Shown in pieces: positions 59,457-64,000 of a stretch of DNA of 64,000 bases. This DNA is from Streptomyces yangpuensis. GTDB lineage: Bacteria > Actinomycetota > Actinomycetes > Streptomycetales > Streptomycetaceae. Made by a program: the position numbers and the translations under genes. Numbering within the stretch: the stretch's first letter is position 1; every line of letters starts with the position of its first letter. The notes below the pieces were generated by a model. It saw only the letters and a list, made by a program, of their open reading frames with translations, did not search any database and had not been told where the DNA came from. Where the stretch lies: positions 658,451-722,450 of the forward strand of contig NZ_LBMK01000003.1 of assembly GCF_001005295.1 (NCBI RefSeq). Direction: 5' to 3'.

Positions 59457-59486
59457 ACGTTCCGCACCCGAAGATGTGCGGAACGT
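59457..59486. promoter_or_regulatory. 30-bp inverted repeat upstream of clpC
   Basis: ACGTTCCGCAC (59457-59467) and GTGCGGAACGT (59476-59486) form a perfect 11-bp repeat with an 8-nt centre, between divergent genes. It cannot end either gene's transcript, so an operator role is more likely. Confidence 0.55.
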
Positions 59487-59529
59487 AAACGTCCGCGGAG
59501 GTGGAGCCCCACATTCGAGACGGAACTCT

Positions 59530-59546
59530 GTTCGCCCTCAGCGGAG
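59530..59546. promoter_or_regulatory. ClgR-like box 1
   Basis: GTTCGCCCTCAGCGGAG has the CGC-YN(A/T)NR-GCG core of ClgR sites; one flanking base deviates. The consensus is from memory. Confidence 0.4.
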
Positions 59547-59635
59547 GGAACCGGTGTCACCGGCATGGAGTGTCAGCCCTTACGGGTAAGACATTCCTAG
59601 TGGATCGGGGCGACACGCTGTTTTGACCGGCTTCC

Positions 59636-59652
59636 GTTCGCCGTCGGCGTAC
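59636..59652. promoter_or_regulatory. ClgR-like box 2
   Basis: GTTCGCCGTCGGCGTAC. Read on the minus strand it fits WCGCYNANRGCGWWS fully. It lies 223 bases before the clpC start. Confidence 0.5.
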
Positions 59653-59874
59653 ACGCATGACGGGTATCTGCCTGGCCTGCGGGAACATCGTCTCGCACCA
59701 TCGAGTTGGAGCAGTTGTCGGCTCTTCGAGCCGGTTTTCCCGCTGATGCAGGGGTGAGCCGTGGACAGATGTCGGCAGTTGGAATGAGCTGTCCCGCCCC
59801 ACGGGACTAGCATGCGGAAGGACAGGGCGGGGACCGACCCCGAACTGCCCGACCGCTCTGAGGAGCGATAAACG

Positions 59875-62400
<2,526 letters not shown>

Positions 62401-62419
62401 GCGCGACCGAGCGGTATCA

Positions 62420-62458
62420 GGGGCGGCCCCGGGACTTTCCGAGTCCCGGGGCCGCCCC
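62420..62458. terminator. strong terminator after clpC
   Basis: A perfect 17-bp stem (62420-62436 with 62442-62458) with a 5-nt loop is followed by TTTT. It also serves the convergent NACHT remnant. Confidence 0.95.
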
Positions 62459-62466
62459 TTTTGCCG

Positions 62467-63844
62467 TTACTGCTCGTACACGTAGCTGTAGGGCTCGATC
62501 TCGGCGCCGGGGAACAGCTCGGCCAGCCGCCGCTCCAGTCCCGGCGACAGCATGGCCTCCCCGTACAGTCGCAGAGTCCCCAGTGACGGCAGCCGGAGGT
62601 GCTCGACGAGCTCCTCCAGCACCTCCTCCGGCACGGCGAGCTCCTGCAGGTGTTCCAGCCGCCCCAGCTCCTCCCAGTCGGCCCGACGGGTCGGACGCCA
62701 GCGGTGGCCCAGGTTCAGGATGCGCAGTCCCGCGTACCGGCCGAGGCCGGTGACGTCCACCGCCGGTGCGTCCAGGCGCAGGATCTCCAGGCTCGCTCCG
62801 GACGGGAGGCTACGGGCCGACCAGGGCAACTGCGTGTACAGCTCCAGAGCCGCCAGGCGGTCCCAGCTCGACAGGACCTCGTGCAGGCCCTGGGCGGACA
62901 CGTTGAGACGGGCCACCTCCAGGGGCAGACCGTGCAGCCCCGTCGCGTACAGCTCCTTGCGGCCGGTGGGCAGGAAGCCGCGACGCTCGCGGTGCAGTGC
63001 GCAGATCAGACCGCACAGCAGCGGATTGTTGGCGAGGCGGGCCAGGCTCCGCGTATCCATCGGGAGCAGCTGCGGCGGTGTGCCAGCGCTCGATGAAGGC
63101 CCGGACGTGCGCCGGGTTCATCGGGTCCAGTGTGATCTCGGCGAAGGCTTCGCCCGCGAGCCAGTCCTTCCGGACCGCCAAGGGGCGCGAGGTCACGAGC
63201 CAGCGGTTGCCGGGATAGGCGGTGACCAGGTCGGCGAGCCACTCCCGGGCGCCTTCCCGTTCGGCCTTGGGGATCTCGTCGATGCCGTCGACCAGCAGCA
63301 GGGCCCGCCCGTCGCGCAGAACCCGGCTCTCCCAGCCCTCGGGGGCCTCACCGGCCAGCGGGGTCCCGGCGAGGAAGCCGCGCGGCGACGGCAGCCGCTC
63401 GCCGTGCCGGGTCAGGGTACGCAGGGGGAGCACGTAGGGGATGAGTCCGTTTCCGGGGCCCTTGGCAGCGGAGACGGCCAGCCATTGGATGAGCGTGGTC
63501 TTGCCCGATCCGGCCTCGCCGCGCAGAAAATACGGTGGAGCGCCGGCCCCCCGTTCCCCGGTCTCGTCCCGTTCGGTGGGCTGGGCCGTGAGGCTGACGT
63601 ACGCCGCGTCCAGCGGCCAGCGGGAGGAGCCCGGCTCCAGGTCCAGGCCGAAGATGGTGAGGGCGGCGTGGCGGCGGGCGGCGTAGGCGAGGTAGCGCTC
63701 CTCGAAGGCGGCGTCGCGGCCGTCCTGGCGGGGGATCCGCCCCAGCAGTTCGTCCACCTTGGCGATGGTCTCGGCGTGCAGCCGGCTCTGCTCGACGAGG
63801 GTCGCGGCCACGAAGGTGGAGCGCTGGGTGAAGAAGTTCAGCAT
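62467..63844 (-). pseudogene. NACHT-LRR protein, frameshifted and internally deleted
   Basis: A STAND NTPase broken in two frames. The first frame (from ATG 63844) has the NACHT P-loop FLRGEAGSGKTTLIQWLA, Walker B RALLLVDGIDEIP and TSRPLAVR, up to AFIERWHTAAAA. The second frame (to 62467) resumes with LARLANNPLLCGLICALHRERRGFLPTGRKELY, then jumps straight into leucine-rich-like repeats. The roughly 250-300 residues that usually follow GRKELY are missing, so a deletion accompanies the frameshift near 63060-63090. Related NACHT proteins act in phage defence. Confidence 0.75.
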
Positions 63845-63858
63845 GATCTAGCGCGGAA

Positions 63859-63880
63859 CCCCGGGCGTTCACGCCCGGGA
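63859..63880. mobile_element. probable end of an IS200/IS605-type element (hairpin)
   Basis: CCCGGGCGT and ACGCCCGGG (63860-63868 with 63871-63879) form a tight stem near the end of a tnpA gene that points at it. Subterminal hairpins mark IS200/IS605 ends, which lack classical inverted repeats. The exact boundary cannot be read; it may lie within the NACHT 5' end. Confidence 0.5.
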
Positions 63881-63939
63881 GGAAGCGCTTCTTAACACTG
63901 CTCTGACCCGCGCGGACGCACGGGTCTGCATTATTGACC

Positions 63940-64000
63940 TCAGCCGGGACGTTTCTGGTTCTCGATGTACTCCTTGATGACAGCGAGCGGGGCGCCGCCG
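63940..64000 (-). CDS. tnpA: IS200-type transposase TnpA, C-terminal fragment (cut by window edge)
   Basis: The last 19 residues, GGAPLAVIKEYIENQKRPG, match the conserved C-terminal helix of IS200/IS605 TnpA (HUH-type single-strand transposase), which carries the helix following GGAP. The gene continues beyond the window. Confidence 0.75.
   Translation of the reverse strand, partial: GGAPLAVIKEYIENQKRPG

Larger units (their letters stand above)
59413..59874. other. clpC upstream region
   Basis: A 462-base spacer with no supported gene. It holds a 30-base palindrome (59457-59486) near the left end and two ClgR-like boxes (59530-59546 and 59636-59652), and leads to clpC. Confidence 0.6.

Overview
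The window is a GC-rich (roughly 70% or more by eye) actinobacterial chromosome segment, almost certainly Streptomyces. GTG starts, GTGA/ATGA stop-start overlaps and long terminator stems without U-tracts are all frequent. A tipA orthologue, Lsr2, DUF397 proteins, ClpC and the order tipA ... ppa-dacB-tilS-hpt-ftsH-folE-folBKP ... nadB/panC ... lsr2-clpC match, as I remember it, one conserved core region of the Streptomyces coelicolor chromosome. No tRNA or rRNA gene was recognised.

Layout. 1-5.1 kb: the 3' end of a penicillin-binding protein 2 gene, a DinB-like protein, tipA with a ptipA-like promoter, a DedA membrane protein and a ThrE-type exporter. 5.2-13.5 kb: housekeeping genes ppa, dacB, a zinc-metalloprotease-like gene, tilS, hpt, ftsH and folE. 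13.5-16.6 kb: a leftward folate operon (folP, an NTF2-like gene, folB, folK, a DUF3180 gene). 16.7-24.6 kb: an MprF-like lysyltransferase-domain protein, a membrane-anchored esterase, a divergent glycine betaine-type ABC transporter and a coiled-coil membrane protein. 24.6-32.7 kb: a TetR regulator facing an imine-reductase-like gene across a twin operator, a solitary nuoD paralogue whose usual quinone-binding Tyr is Trp, two PH-domain membrane proteins, a two-component system and a MidA/NDUFAF7-like methyltransferase.

32.7-40.7 kb holds the most striking locus. It is a leftward, tightly coupled operon resembling poly-gamma-glutamate synthesis: a CapA-like lipoprotein, a tandem-sensor HAMP protein with no output domain, PgsB with a tail of 21 pentapeptide repeats, PgsC and an NlpC/P60 hydrolase. 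A divergent membrane-anchored hydrolase-like gene starts only 17 nt from capA.

40.7-49.1 kb is more accessory: a secreted M28 aminopeptidase, an ArsR-type regulator, a two-gene HEPN-like plus dual-ATPase (KGGVGRT) cassette, and a WhiJ-like HTH/DUF397 pair facing a frameshifted HATPase gene. 49.1-54.6 kb is an overlapping cofactor operon (DUF2520, panC, nadB, nadC, coaX). 54.6-62.4 kb carries a threonine-aldolase-like enzyme, DUF397, BlaI-like, ArgA-like, lsr2 and clpC genes. The right edge has a decayed NACHT-LRR gene next to the start of an IS200/IS605-type element.

The best candidates for undescribed biology are the poly-gamma-glutamate-like operon with its repeat-tailed synthetase, and the HEPN/KGGVGRT-ATPase pair.
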